Positions 27,010 to 35,324 of a DNA stretch of 64,000 bases are shown here, piece after piece; within the stretch, counting starts at the first letter, position 1, and the number at the start of each line of letters is the position of its first letter. Where the stretch lies: contig NZ_BAXB01000003.1 in the NCBI RefSeq assembly GCF_000698145.1, forward strand, positions 124,001 to 188,000, read 5' to 3'. The position numbers and the translations under genes were made by a program. A model generated the notes under the pieces. The model saw only the letters and a program-made list of their open reading frames with translations. It did no database searches and was not told where the DNA came from. Source of the stretch: Geomicrobium sp. JCM 19039 (GTDB taxonomy: Bacteria; Bacillota; Bacilli; Bacillales; Marinococcaceae).

Positions 27010-29423
27010 TGCCTTATGAAAAAACGCATTGGAGACCAGGGCAAGGACCTGGTATTAGTGCTGAACGATTAAATAAAATTGAACAAGGCATTGCTGATGC
27101 TCATCAATTAGTGGATGAAAGCACGCTTATGCTTGAGCTAGATTTTGCATCAGCTTCAGAGCCACCATCCGTTTTCCCACTCGGAATCACTACATTTAGA
27201 ACGTGGAGCGATGACGCAGGCTGGCCGACGCAGCACGGTCTAGTCACGACTAACTATCAACAGGACAACGCCTACGCCTATCAGACGTTTTTGAGCACGG
27301 ACAGTGACGCAGTGTTCATGTACCGCAATTGGGCTAGTGACCGTCAACAGTGGCGTGAATGGAAGCGGATGGCGGACGGGGAGTCATTTGATGAGCACGT
27401 CGCCAACACCAACATTCACCACATTCATCATAATCAACAAATCCTTAATCAACTAACTCAGGATATACAAAAGAAATTGGTGTTTAATGGAGTTAGGTAT
27501 GTAGATAAGCCTTATGTAGATGGTGTGGTACGAGATGTTGCCAACTTAAATCTTCATCTTGAGGCAAGTCAGCGTGTAGAGAATGGCGCTACTATTGGCG
27601 ACACATTTGACGGTAGTGGAGAATTGGGCGATGGTGGCATTGGTATGTCGTGGGAAGGTGGAAACCAGACAGACAGGACTAGTGAAGGCATCAGTGTAAA
27701 TCCTAATACTTTATCTTCTGCCAGACGAATTACTAAATATAATAGCCCCGATGGTAATGTCCCAGAAATCGACTTTGAATCGTTAGGTATTGTTTTAGAT
27801 GATCACGGCAGTATTACAGATACTCTACACCCATTAGATGGTCATCAAAGATTCCTAAAATTGGGGGATAAATACTTCCTTGCAGTTAGCGAGATAAAAA
27901 GTGATATAACGAGAAGAAGGCACGTTATTTTAGTGAGCGAGGACAACTGTCAAACTTGGGATTTACATGCTTCTGTGACATCACTTAGAGCTTCGAACTT
28001 TTGTGCGATGGATACAGATGGAAATCATCTGTTTATTGTATATACACAACAAGTTTCAAGCACAAGGAGTAGTCTTTCTCATGATATTCATTTTTGTCGT
28101 GTTAGTGTTGAAACTGGAAACGTCTCGGAAAGAATTAGGATTACGTCAATTGGTGCAGACTTTACACATACCACTTCTGCTATGCTTCACTATAGACCAA
28201 CAATACACTTTAGTGAGTCAAGGAACGAGATTCATATTGCCTGTGTAGTCAACTATAATGCAAACGGGACTGTTAATGATGTCGCTTCCGGTCGGCTAAG
28301 GCATTGGTACTGCAATGTAGATGATTATGAATGGGAGGGGACTTTACCTACAGACAGCACAGGAAATCGTTTTGCTACTGATGCCTATATTACTTCAGAC
28401 GCTCAAGGATTTATACGCCTTTATAGTATTGGGTACTTCGCAAACTTTACTAGGAATGTATTGTACGTAAACTTATTTGACAACAGCAAAATATGGGCAC
28501 ATTCCCCTGCATCAAATAATGCTGGCTACGGCTATGCTTCCTATACTATGTCAGAACCTAGACCGCATCTTTTTACTAGCGCCAGAGCACGGGCTGAATA
28601 TGCTTCTGAGTTCCCTCTGCACATGGATGTGAATAGAGATGCAAGAGGGAACCATTATATCTCATTCGACTTCTTAACAGATGTAGACACAACAACACTT
28701 GGAGATGGCAGACATAAGACAGACACAGTGTGTGTGGTTAATAATGGCTCTAGTGTCCGTTCTGATGAATTTCTTAGAAGGGATATAGGGGATGCAAACA
28801 TAAATGCGTACAATAAGTTCTTCATAGATGCTTTTGATAACATGGCTTTACTATTCAACTTTATAAATAATGCTGGGTGGTCGCTTAGAATTGTTGATCC
28901 AGCACAAACACCTAACATTAGTGCATTGTTATTTGATAGTGCAGATGTTGATTCGTCGCCCATGTTTGGGCTTTACGAATTACAAGTAGTGAAAACAAGA
29001 GATCCTAGCATGCTGACCGAACTCAATATACGTCACCCCTCAATTAGTAATGTACCACCCACTGTTTGGTATAACAATTCGGACAACAAGTTGCATTTCA
29101 CAGGTTTTTGGCGTGATGTACTGTTTTCAGAACCAGACTCAGAGCTAAACGGTTCAGCGAGATATAGAATAGAACGTAACACGAATGAAGTGGTGCTGTG
29201 GATACAAACCACTGAAGATATAGAAAACTTGCGTGCTTTTGCTAATGGCGCTGAGATAGACAGGGGTTCTTCTGCTAACTCATTGGGAACGGAATATAAG
29301 TTCGTATACAGAACTGAAGAGTCGGAAGAAGTTAATATCGATTTAGAATTGACCGCCAAATCACAAGGCAGACAGCCTATTATTGCTATTACTAAGATCA
29401 TTGGTGGTGTCTCAGTAAACTAA
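27009..29423 (+). CDS. receptor-binding tail protein with sialidase-like propeller
   Basis: An 804-residue protein. Residues 1 to about 180 form a phage-attachment region (HWRPGQGPGISAERLNKIEQGI). From about 240 to 680 the sequence is beta-rich, and SEDNCQTWD is close to the Asp-box (SxDxGxTW) of sialidase-type beta-propellers. The C-terminal 110 residues look like a separate beta domain. By position after the adaptor gene it is the likely host-binding protein. Enzymatic activity is not established. Confidence 0.65.
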   Translation: MPYEKTHWRPGQGPGISAERLNKIEQGIADAHQLVDESTLMLELDFASASEPPSVFPLGITTFRTWSDDAGWPTQHGLVTTNYQQDNAYAYQTFLSTDSDAVFMYRNWASDRQQWREWKRMADGESFDEHVANTNIHHIHHNQQILNQLTQDIQKKLVFNGVRYVDKPYVDGVVRDVANLNLHLEASQRVENGATIGDTFDGSGELGDGGIGMSWEGGNQTDRTSEGISVNPNTLSSARRITKYNSPDGNVPEIDFESLGIVLDDHGSITDTLHPLDGHQRFLKLGDKYFLAVSEIKSDITRRRHVILVSEDNCQTWDLHASVTSLRASNFCAMDTDGNHLFIVYTQQVSSTRSSLSHDIHFCRVSVETGNVSERIRITSIGADFTHTTSAMLHYRPTIHFSESRNEIHIACVVNYNANGTVNDVASGRLRHWYCNVDDYEWEGTLPTDSTGNRFATDAYITSDAQGFIRLYSIGYFANFTRNVLYVNLFDNSKIWAHSPASNNAGYGYASYTMSEPRPHLFTSARARAEYASEFPLHMDVNRDARGNHYISFDFLTDVDTTTLGDGRHKTDTVCVVNNGSSVRSDEFLRRDIGDANINAYNKFFIDAFDNMALLFNFINNAGWSLRIVDPAQTPNISALLFDSADVDSSPMFGLYELQVVKTRDPSMLTELNIRHPSISNVPPTVWYNNSDNKLHFTGFWRDVLFSEPDSELNGSARYRIERNTNEVVLWIQTTEDIENLRAFANGAEIDRGSSANSLGTEYKFVYRTEESEEVNIDLELTAKSQGRQPIIAITKIIGGVSVN

Positions 29424-29436
29424 AGGAGGTGTTTTT

Positions 29437-29703
29437 ATGGCAGAGATACCGTTCAGTCATAATCATCATTTACCATCTAAGGAAGAAATAATGATTGATG
29501 ATCTCAAAGAGAATGTATCACTTAACCAACTAGACGCATTCGACCACATTGCAACGGTATACGAAGACATGTTAGACGGGCAACTTGACGCAATGGAGCA
29601 GGTTGCTTTTTTGTTTGAGCAGCAGTTAGAGGCAGAGCTATCTAATTACGAGGTGTTTGCCGAGCTTTTCGAGCTTATTGTGGGAGGTGATAATGGTGAA
29701 TAG
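29437..29703 (+). CDS. small acidic phage protein downstream of the fibre gene
   Basis: An 88-residue acidic helical protein with an AAAGGAGGTG ribosome binding site. No family recognised. Residues about 25 to 85 may form a coiled coil. It overlaps the next small gene. Confidence 0.5.
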   Translation: MAEIPFSHNHHLPSKEEIMIDDLKENVSLNQLDAFDHIATVYEDMLDGQLDAMEQVAFLFEQQLEAELSNYEVFAELFELIVGGDNGE

Positions 29704-29830
29704 TACACAGATGGTGGGCGTTTATGTCACGCTCGTACAAGCAGGTCGACGCTCTTTAGAGGAGGGCGATGATGTCCCTGTCGTGCCTCAGATATTACGT
29801 GAGCAGGTGGAGGCAGAGGTCAATGCTTAG
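29693..29830 (+). CDS. CD1375-like small phage protein, copy 1
   Basis: A 45-residue protein ([18 protein letters not shown] core) overlapping the previous gene. It resembles very small proteins of the CD1375 family that sit near the tail fibre and holin genes of Firmicute prophages. A second, similar protein is encoded 55 bases downstream. GGGAGGTGATA precedes the ATG. Confidence 0.5.
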
Positions 29831-29885
29831 GTTGTTTAGTCGTATCAAATTAGCAACACAAATACTATTCTATGGAGATGATCAA

Positions 29886-30038
29886 ATGGTAGTCGTATAT
29901 GTAACGCTTATTGTGAATGGACGAAGAACGTACAACAGTGTGCCGATGATTTTAAAAGCAGATGTAAAAGCGGACTTGGAAGCGATGGGATTTACTGTTG
30001 ATGATGCAGGAGATGTTAAGACAGCTAGCGCCGAGTAG
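29886..30038 (+). CDS. CD1375-like small phage protein, copy 2
   Basis: A 50-residue protein ([19 protein letters not shown] core) clearly similar to the preceding small protein: both have VYVT followed by LxxxGRR, then PxIL and a VxAxLEA-type helix. GGAG lies 8 bases before the ATG at 29886. The frame is open further upstream, so a longer N-terminus from 29824 is possible. Function unknown. Confidence 0.5.
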
Positions 30039-30074
30039 GGCGTATTTTTTATGGGTGAAATGAGGTGGTGGTAC

Positions 30075-30545
30075 ATGGAAGACGGTAAAGCATATATCAG
30101 GTCTGATGCAGCGATCGCAAAAGTGGTTGCTGCATTTTTGCTTGTTTCGGGCGTGTGGCTCGCCCCGTCTGGGGTGCTCTTTATTACGATGACGGAAGAT
30201 GAGATAAGCGGTATACGACCATACGAATATATTCAGCGTTACTTTGATATGGACTTACTGGGCATCTTGTTCTTGCTCGTTTCGCTATTGCAGATTTGGC
30301 TTGGTCTTGGTCAGCTAATCAAGTTTTTAGAGCATAAATCCACAATATGGGCGTTGTACGTGCTGGCAGGACTTGCAGGAGTGCTGTTGCTATGCCTGCA
30401 TACAGCCATTGTTATTTTGACAGCAGAGTCACTCATTACAGTAGTAAGACAAATGGTGTTTTTAGGCATCAACATGTTATGTATCACAGGACCGGGGGTG
30501 TTTATGTGGATCAAGCAAATACGCGCAGCGGCACAGACCCCGTGA
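30075..30545 (+). CDS. four-helix membrane protein in the lysis region
   Basis: A 156-residue protein with about four membrane segments (around residues 15-37, 60-82, 90-117 and 127-148). No family recognised. GAGGTGG before the ATG at 30075 favours that start; 30051 is possible. It overlaps the XhlA-like gene. It could be an extra holin or antiholin, or a membrane-acting exclusion protein; neither is shown. Confidence 0.5.
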   Translation: MEDGKAYIRSDAAIAKVVAAFLLVSGVWLAPSGVLFITMTEDEISGIRPYEYIQRYFDMDLLGILFLLVSLLQIWLGLGQLIKFLEHKSTIWALYVLAGLAGVLLLCLHTAIVILTAESLITVVRQMVFLGINMLCITGPGVFMWIKQIRAAAQTP

Positions 30546-30958
30546 CGTGGGACAAATTTAAAAAAGAGCGTATGGCGATCTCTCAGGAAATCATTCAGGG
30601 GGATGCAGCTACTGAGCGCAAGATGGTTGATCAGTTTAAACGCATAACAGACGCCACCAATCGTGCAGCAGAAAATCAAGAAAAGCTACTAACACGTATT
30701 GCTGACACCACAGACTCAAACACAGTAGCTATTCGGGAGCTAACCAAAGCGCAGGAACTGCTCAATTCTTCGATTAACCAAATTCAAAATGATCATGGTC
30801 GACGTTTGGAAAATATGGAATCCTCACAGGATAGAGAACACGAAATAAAAACCATTAGCCTTAAAGGATGGTTTGGCATAGGCGCTGCTGGATTAGGTGG
30901 TACCGGCATTATTACAGTAATTGTCACGTTCTTACTAAATTATTTACCGAACTATTGA
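30506..30958 (+). CDS. XhlA-like membrane-associated lysis protein
   Basis: A 150-residue protein from a GTG start preceded by GGGGGTG. Residues 30 to 115 form a long coiled coil, and the C-terminus has one membrane segment (GAAGLGGTGIITVIVTFLLN) with a short tail. This matches the layout of XhlA of PBSX, which works with the XhlB holin and XlyA amidase in lysis. It overlaps the upstream membrane protein gene by 40 bases. Confidence 0.65.
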   Translation: MDQANTRSGTDPVTWDKFKKERMAISQEIIQGDAATERKMVDQFKRITDATNRAAENQEKLLTRIADTTDSNTVAIRELTKAQELLNSSINQIQNDHGRRLENMESSQDREHEIKTISLKGWFGIGAAGLGGTGIITVIVTFLLNYLPNY

Positions 30959-30972
30959 GAGGAGAATGAAAA

Positions 30973-31218
30973 ATGAAGATGGATAAAGGAACTTTTATTA
31001 GAACGGCCGTGCTAGTTGTGGCATTGATCAATCAGTTTTTAGCATCAGCGGGATTGTATGTTATCCCTGGAACCGAGGAGCAGCACACGGAGGTTATTGC
31101 AACGATTATTACTGGTATTGCCGCAGCTGTCGCTTGGTTTAAAAATAACTATGTGACTGCCCGTGGAAAGGCTCAGAAGGAAGCGCTCAAAAGGCAGAAC
31201 CTAACCAACGCCAAATAA
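30973..31218 (+). CDS. phage holin, SPP1 family
   Basis: An 81-residue protein with two membrane segments separated by a turn with GTEEQHTEV, and a C-terminal lysine-rich tail; DKGTFIRTAVLVVALINQ at the N-terminus is typical for SPP1-type holins. It would open the membrane for the endolysin encoded next. A short GC hairpin with a T run (about 31207-31230) overlaps its stop. Confidence 0.85.
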   Translation: MKMDKGTFIRTAVLVVALINQFLASAGLYVIPGTEEQHTEVIATIITGIAAAVAWFKNNYVTARGKAQKEALKRQNLTNAK

Positions 31219-31250
31219 GGCGTATTTTTTATGTCGAGAGGAGTGATACC

Positions 31251-32057
31251 ATGCACATCATTCAAGATTTAATACCCGCAAGCGCCCGCAATCGACCAGG
31301 CATTAAGCAGACGCCCCGCAAGATAGTCGTACATGAAACTGCCAACACATCGAGGGGCGCAAATGCAGCTATGCACGGACGGTATGTCAGAGGTCAAGAT
31401 GCCCGTAACCGTTCAGTGTCGTGGCACTACAGCGTAGATGAAGCCGAGATCCGTCAACACTTACCGGACACGGAGAGAGGCTGGCACGCTGGCAGTGGCA
31501 ATGTTGACAGTATTGGCATTGAATTATGCGTCAATATTGATGGAAATTGGGCTCAGACTAAGCGTAAGGGTCAACAGTTGATTGCGTTTCTTATAAAAAA
31601 TTGGGGAATCTCACTAATTGAGGTCACCACACATCAGCAGGAAACTGGAAAGAACTGCCCAGCCAACTTGTTAAGAGAAGGTTTTGCAGCGTTTAAAGCT
31701 GGCATTGGCGTTTTGGAACAGGTTAAGTCTGAAACGATTGAAGATGAGGAGGTATATGTAATGTTAGATGCGGACTTTGCAAGCAATAACAAAGCGATTG
31801 AGGACGTTGTGAGGCGCTATGGCGTTAGTGACATGGAGGGCAAGTTAAAGGAAGGTAAACTCAAGCAAAGTGATCTATTTGGTACACTGGCAAAGGCGGC
31901 GATGGCTAATGGGTCAAGCAGGCGTAACCCTTCAGATGCACATGCTGGTTCAGTTAAGAAAGCCGAGGATAAAGGTGTTATGAGTGGTCGTCCGGGTGAG
32001 TATTTGACGAGAGAACAACTAGCATCTGTGCTAGACCGCACTGGGAACTTAGATTAG
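31251..32057 (+). CDS. N-acetylmuramoyl-L-alanine amidase endolysin
   Basis: A 268-residue protein. Residues 1 to about 150 are an Amidase_2 zinc amidase (IVVHETAN, WHYSVD and THQQETGKNCP carry the zinc-binding and catalytic residues). The C-terminal about 45 residues (AEDKGVMSGRPGEYLTREQL) look like a single S-layer-homology-like segment, probably for wall binding. It lacks a signal peptide, so it depends on the holin. Final gene of the rightward late region. Confidence 0.88.
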   Translation: MHIIQDLIPASARNRPGIKQTPRKIVVHETANTSRGANAAMHGRYVRGQDARNRSVSWHYSVDEAEIRQHLPDTERGWHAGSGNVDSIGIELCVNIDGNWAQTKRKGQQLIAFLIKNWGISLIEVTTHQQETGKNCPANLLREGFAAFKAGIGVLEQVKSETIEDEEVYVMLDADFASNNKAIEDVVRRYGVSDMEGKLKEGKLKQSDLFGTLAKAAMANGSSRRNPSDAHAGSVKKAEDKGVMSGRPGEYLTREQLASVLDRTGNLD

Positions 32058-32102
32058 TATAAATTTTGAGAGAGTCGGAACCGGTAGTTCGTTTCCGATA
32101 AA

Positions 32103-32132
32103 AGCCCCGTTCAATGAGAACGGGGCTTGTTT
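32103..32132 (+). terminator. terminator of the late phage operon
   Basis: AGCCCCGTTC (32103-32112) and GAACGGGGCT (32118-32127) form a perfect 10-bp stem with a 5-base loop, followed by TGTTTGG. Confidence 0.8.
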
Positions 32133-32153
32133 GGATAATAAACTATCCACTAT

Positions 32154-32184
32154 AAAACCCATGTCATAACTGGCATGGGGGTTT
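32154..32184 (-). terminator. terminator of the leftward toxin-antitoxin-chaperone operon
   Basis: AAAACCCATG and CATGGGGGTTT pair around a 10-base loop; on the minus strand the hairpin is followed by TTTTATAG. It faces the late-operon terminator. Confidence 0.65.
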
Positions 32185-32193
32185 ATTTACTAC

Positions 32194-32610
32194 TTAATTG
32201 TCCTCATTAGACTTTTTTGGCCTTAGTTTAGGTGCAGATATTAATGGGTTCCCAAGCATTTTATCGCTTAAAAAGGCTATTATTTGTGAAGAATGCGAAA
32301 GGATTGGATAACTTATATCGGCTTGAGTCTCGCTATTTTGTAGAAATTCTTCTATATATTCTTGAGGAATTTCATCATCACTTTCCACATGGATTTTGTA
32401 TCGTCCTTTTAATACCAAATCTAAATTAAATGTTCCTTTTATGCTCTCTTTTAATGACATTGTTAGTTCATCATCTTTTAGGCTATCTATGCTTAATTCA
32501 TTTTCTCGTTTTATTTTATTTGTATTACTTGTGCCAAGTGAGACATTAACATATTCTAGCTGCACGTCGTAACTTTCAATTTTTATATTAAATTCAACTT
32601 CTCTAGTCAT
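32194..32610 (-). CDS. SecB-like chaperone of a toxin-antitoxin-chaperone operon
   Basis: A 138-residue protein. The pattern FNLDLVLKGRYKIHV followed by a C-terminal ISYPILSHSSQIIAFLSD and LISAPKL matches the SecB fold core, in which a PYxR-like strand precedes the last helices. Its ATG overlaps the hicB stop by one base (TAATG). SecB-like chaperones in such operons protect an unstable antitoxin. True SecB is generally absent from Firmicutes, so an export role is unlikely. Identification is by weak pattern match plus context; a profile search should confirm it. Confidence 0.6.
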   Translation of the reverse strand: MTREVEFNIKIESYDVQLEYVNVSLGTSNTNKIKRENELSIDSLKDDELTMSLKESIKGTFNLDLVLKGRYKIHVESDDEIPQEYIEEFLQNSETQADISYPILSHSSQIIAFLSDKMLGNPLISAPKLRPKKSNEDN

Positions 32611-33197
32611 TATTTGATACCTTCCCTTATTGGAGCCCAATTTATTCTACTGTCACCTGTAGATCCTAAATCATCAAAGTCATTTGCATTGATATCGTTG
32701 TATCCAGTTTCAATAATTGGTCGAGCGCCAAACGGAGTTTCTTTTTTAGAATTATTAAGTGTGATCATTATATTAGGTTTTGCGATATTTTCTTCATATT
32801 TCTTTTTTAGTATATGACTTGCATATGAATCAGTTAAACCTGCAACAATATATTGATTTACTAGTGAGTTTAAACTAATCCCTTGAAGGTTAGCTTCTTG
32901 CTCCAACCGCTTATGAATTTTTTTACCTACTCTAGTAGTGAATTTTCCGCTAAACTTTCGAAGTTCATCTTCTGGTGGCTTAGGTTCAGGTATTGGTAAT
33001 CCCTCACTCAATTTAAACTCAATATATTCTTTTTTAGCATTCTCTAAATTCTGCAATGCCTCTAATTGAGTTTCTCCATCACTCATACATCCCTTAAGCT
33101 CAGGTACTTCAGCTAACCAACCTCCACCATCTTCATAAGGTATCGGTTCTACAATTGTTTTATATTGTAAAGATAAATAAAAATTTAAATCATTCAT
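32610..33197 (-). CDS. hicB: HicB antitoxin with ribbon-helix-helix domain and C-terminal extension
   Basis: A 195-residue antitoxin. Residues about 15 to 60 are the HicB fold (DGGGWLAEVPELKGCMSDG, then EALQNLENAKKEYIE), which sequesters HicA. Residues about 82 to 125 form a ribbon-helix-helix DNA-binding domain (FTTRVGKKIHKRLEQEANLQ). A further about 70 residues, rich in Asn, Asp and hydrophobics, extend beyond the usual HicB end and may be a chaperone-addiction tail. ATG at 33197 is chosen because GAGGAGG lies upstream; it overlaps the hicA end. Confidence 0.8.
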   Translation of the reverse strand: MNDLNFYLSLQYKTIVEPIPYEDGGGWLAEVPELKGCMSDGETQLEALQNLENAKKEYIEFKLSEGLPIPEPKPPEDELRKFSGKFTTRVGKKIHKRLEQEANLQGISLNSLVNQYIVAGLTDSYASHILKKKYEENIAKPNIMITLNNSKKETPFGARPIIETGYNDINANDFDDLGSTGDSRINWAPIREGIK

Positions 33198-33444
33198 GGT
33201 TGTCATCCTCCTCAATTATTTCTTCAATTAGGCGAATAACTTTTTTAACATACACCGTCTTAACTTTACCTCCGTGAACGGATATCATTTGAGTTTCACC
33301 TGTAGGTGGATATATCATCTTCCAGTGACTACCACCATGTTTAAAAATACAACCATATCTTTCGGCAACTCTTCTTAGAGCCTTAAAATCAGTGTTGTTA
33401 GGGCTGTTAACTATTTTCTTGAATTCTTTTTCTATCTTGGACAT
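33190..33444 (-). CDS. hicA: HicA toxin (mRNA interferase)
   Basis: An 84-residue protein with the double-stranded-RNA-binding-like HicA fold; GGSHWKMIYPPTG carries the catalytic His, and SVHGGKVKTVYVKKVIRLI is the conserved C-terminal part. HicA cleaves mRNA and arrests growth when free of HicB. First gene of a three-gene leftward operon, with AAGGAG before its start. Confidence 0.85.
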   Translation of the reverse strand: MSKIEKEFKKIVNSPNNTDFKALRRVAERYGCIFKHGGSHWKMIYPPTGETQMISVHGGKVKTVYVKKVIRLIEEIIEEDDNHE

Positions 33445-33469
33445 TAACTACGCTCCTTATACTCTATGC

Positions 33470-33498
33470 ATAAGGCACCATATGTGATACCACCTTAT
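33470..33498. promoter_or_regulatory. candidate HicB operator
   Basis: Arms ATAAGG and CCTTAT enclose 17 bases with further partial symmetry (CACCATATGTGATACCACC). It lies between the -10 element and the hicA start, a suitable place for autorepression by the ribbon-helix-helix domain of HicB. Confidence 0.4.
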
Positions 33499-33502
33499 AA
33501 AA

Positions 33503-33530
33503 ATTTTAGCATGAATTTTTCTGGTGTCAA
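33503..33530 (-). promoter_or_regulatory. promoter of hicA-hicB-secB-like operon
   Basis: On the minus strand TTGACA (33530-33525), a 16-base spacer and TAAAAT (33508-33503). Confidence 0.7.
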
Positions 33531-33634
33531 TTATTTTTCATCTAAAGTCGCTGGACCTAGAGCGATTTGGTTAACGGAAATTAAAACACTGAAATCAACA
33601 AAAACCTATCCTTATTTGAAATGCACGACGACAT

Positions 33635-34986
33635 CTATTTATAATGCCCGCCTAACTTTTTCGCCCTCTCCATCGCCATCCCTCCTGGACCGAGTGAAGC
33701 CGCCTGTATAACCGCAGTATTACCGTATCGGTGCTTGAGCTTATCAATCGCATGATTAAGTTGATCCCGAGTATTTTCAACCGTAAAGAGACTTAGCTGC
33801 ATACTCTCTGCGGTATCTAATCCCCCTAGGTTACACCGACACTCCTAACGGCTTGTCGATCCCAATGATATTTAAACAACTTTTCAGCAGCATCATATAT
33901 CGTTTTGCCGTCATCCGTCTCTGTAAGTAGCTTTTTCTGTCGACTAAAACTACTGCCACGATTGTTATAACTACCACCAACGCCAACCGTTACCACAGTA
34001 CCTGCATATCCATTTGCACGTGTGCGACGAGCGACTTCTTCGCACAGCTCCCGGAGCACGATTTTTATTTCATCCCATGTTTTATAGTCGCGAGGTAGTG
34101 TCATGCTGTGTCCGATTGCCTTCCGACGTATATGAGTATCAATCGTAACGGGTGCTTCATCAATACCGTGCGCCGTTTGCCACAGCACCTCGCCGTTTAT
34201 ACCCCAGCGCTTAGTAATGTCTTTTAACTCAGCGTTCGCAAGCTGGCCAATTGTACGTATACCCATATCTCGTAGGTGGTGTTCCATACGGTTTCCAACA
34301 CCGAACATTTTACCAATCGGCAATGGCCATAACTTATCGGGCATGTTGTCGTTGGTCAGACAAAAAATGCCCTCCGGTTGCTTTTTAGCAAAATGATCAC
34401 ACGCCATTTTTGCCATCACCTTGTTCGGTCCGATCCCGACACGAGCGATCAATCCGTGGTTTTGATAAATTTTATTTACCATTAATTGTCCGACTTCATG
34501 AGGTGTACGACCGTGTAGCGCGCCTGTCATCTCGACAAAGATTTCATCAATGCTGTACGGCTCGACGAGATCAGTGAACGTCTCTAGGATGATCGCAATT
34601 TCAATGGAGATATCGAGATACAGTTGCATGCGTGGCCTGACAACTACAAGGTCCGGACACTTCATCTGCGCTTCCCACAAAGCTTCTGCTGTCTTAACGC
34701 CCCGTTTTTTAGCGATAGGGCAGGCAGCAAGAATAACACCACTACGTATCTTGGGATCGCCAGCAACCGCAACAGGTTTGTCTTTTAAGGTTGGGTCATA
34801 GGATTTCTCAATATTGGCGTAGAACGACTGCATGTCAACAAGCATGACAACACGATTCTTTTTATTAGTCGGCATAGGCTGTTGGTCGCCTTTATGCTGT
34901 AACAATGCCTCACGGTGCTCCGGTAGGACCATCCGTGATGATTCCCAGCGCATGTTGGAGCCGGGGGTTAGTTTGTTGCCCGTCAT
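33635..34986 (-). CDS. uvrX: Y-family DNA polymerase, UvrX/YqjW type (frameshifted)
   Basis: Catalytic palm motifs are visible: MLVDMQSFYA near residue 50 and PYSIDEIFVEM near 145. Finger and little-finger regions follow. The frame breaks near 33828 (GTGTAACCTAGG on the minus strand); the other frame continues TLGGLDTAESMQLSLF and ends GGHYK at 33635, giving about 450 residues, larger than most UvrX proteins because of a 45-residue N-terminal extension. It is an error-prone polymerase of the UmuC/DinB superfamily. It overlaps the upstream small gene (ATGA) and is under a LexA-box promoter. Confidence 0.85.
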
Positions 34987-35204
34987 AAAGTGATCACCTC
35001 AGCTTTTAAAATGTCACTATATTTAATAATGGTAAATGTTGAACCATCTTTAATCGTTATCTCTTCATCACAGTCCGAAAGTTTTGAGAGGTGACCTGTT
35101 ACTTCATTAGTTATGTCACCAACTATGAATGTAATTGACAGCAGGTTTTGTTGTTCCGCAATACAAGTGAGGAGTGTAGTTTTGAAGGAATCGATGTTAG
35201 TCAT
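34983..35204 (-). CDS. YolD-like small protein upstream of uvrX
   Basis: A 73-residue protein, mostly strands (LLSITFIVGDITNEVTGHL, then GSTFTIIKYSDILKAEV), resembling short YolD-like proteins that accompany Y-family polymerases in Bacillus. GGAGG precedes the ATG. Its stop overlaps the uvrX start, so the two form an operon with SOS control. Confidence 0.55.
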   Translation of the reverse strand: MTNIDSFKTTLLTCIAEQQNLLSITFIVGDITNEVTGHLSKLSDCDEEITIKDGSTFTIIKYSDILKAEVITL

Positions 35205-35235
35205 GTTGAGCCTCCATTTAGTTTAACCTATCCAC

Positions 35236-35263
35236 ATTATACACGAACAAAAGTTCGTATCAA
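35236..35263 (-). promoter_or_regulatory. SOS promoter of the uvrX operon with LexA box
   Basis: On the minus strand TTGATA (35263-35258), a 16-base spacer and TATAAT (35241-35236). The spacer is filled by CGAACAAAAGTTCG (35244-35257), a perfect match to the Bacillus LexA box CGAAC-N4-GTTCG. Confidence 0.85.
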
Positions 35264-35266
35264 GTG

Positions 35267-35295
35267 TTGATTTCGAATGTATGTTCGCATATACT
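35267..35295 (+). promoter_or_regulatory. divergent promoter with second LexA-like box
   Basis: TTGATT (35267-35272), a 17-base spacer and TATACT (35290-35295). The spacer holds CGAATGTATGTTCG (35274-35287), one mismatch from the LexA box consensus. Confidence 0.75.
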
Positions 35296-35324
35296 TAGGT
35301 AAATACTAACGGAGAGTGGTTATT

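Noticed and set aside
30015..30055. Short hairpin GCGCC/GGCGT with T run, and a similar one near 31207-31230, as terminators
   Set aside because: Stems are only 5 bp and lie inside a closely spaced operon; possible but not supported enough to list separately.
511..32057. Interpretation of the prophage as a decaying remnant because of its many frameshifts
   Set aside because: The same kind and density of breaks occurs in core genes such as rpsT, yqeH and mrpA, so they do not indicate decay.
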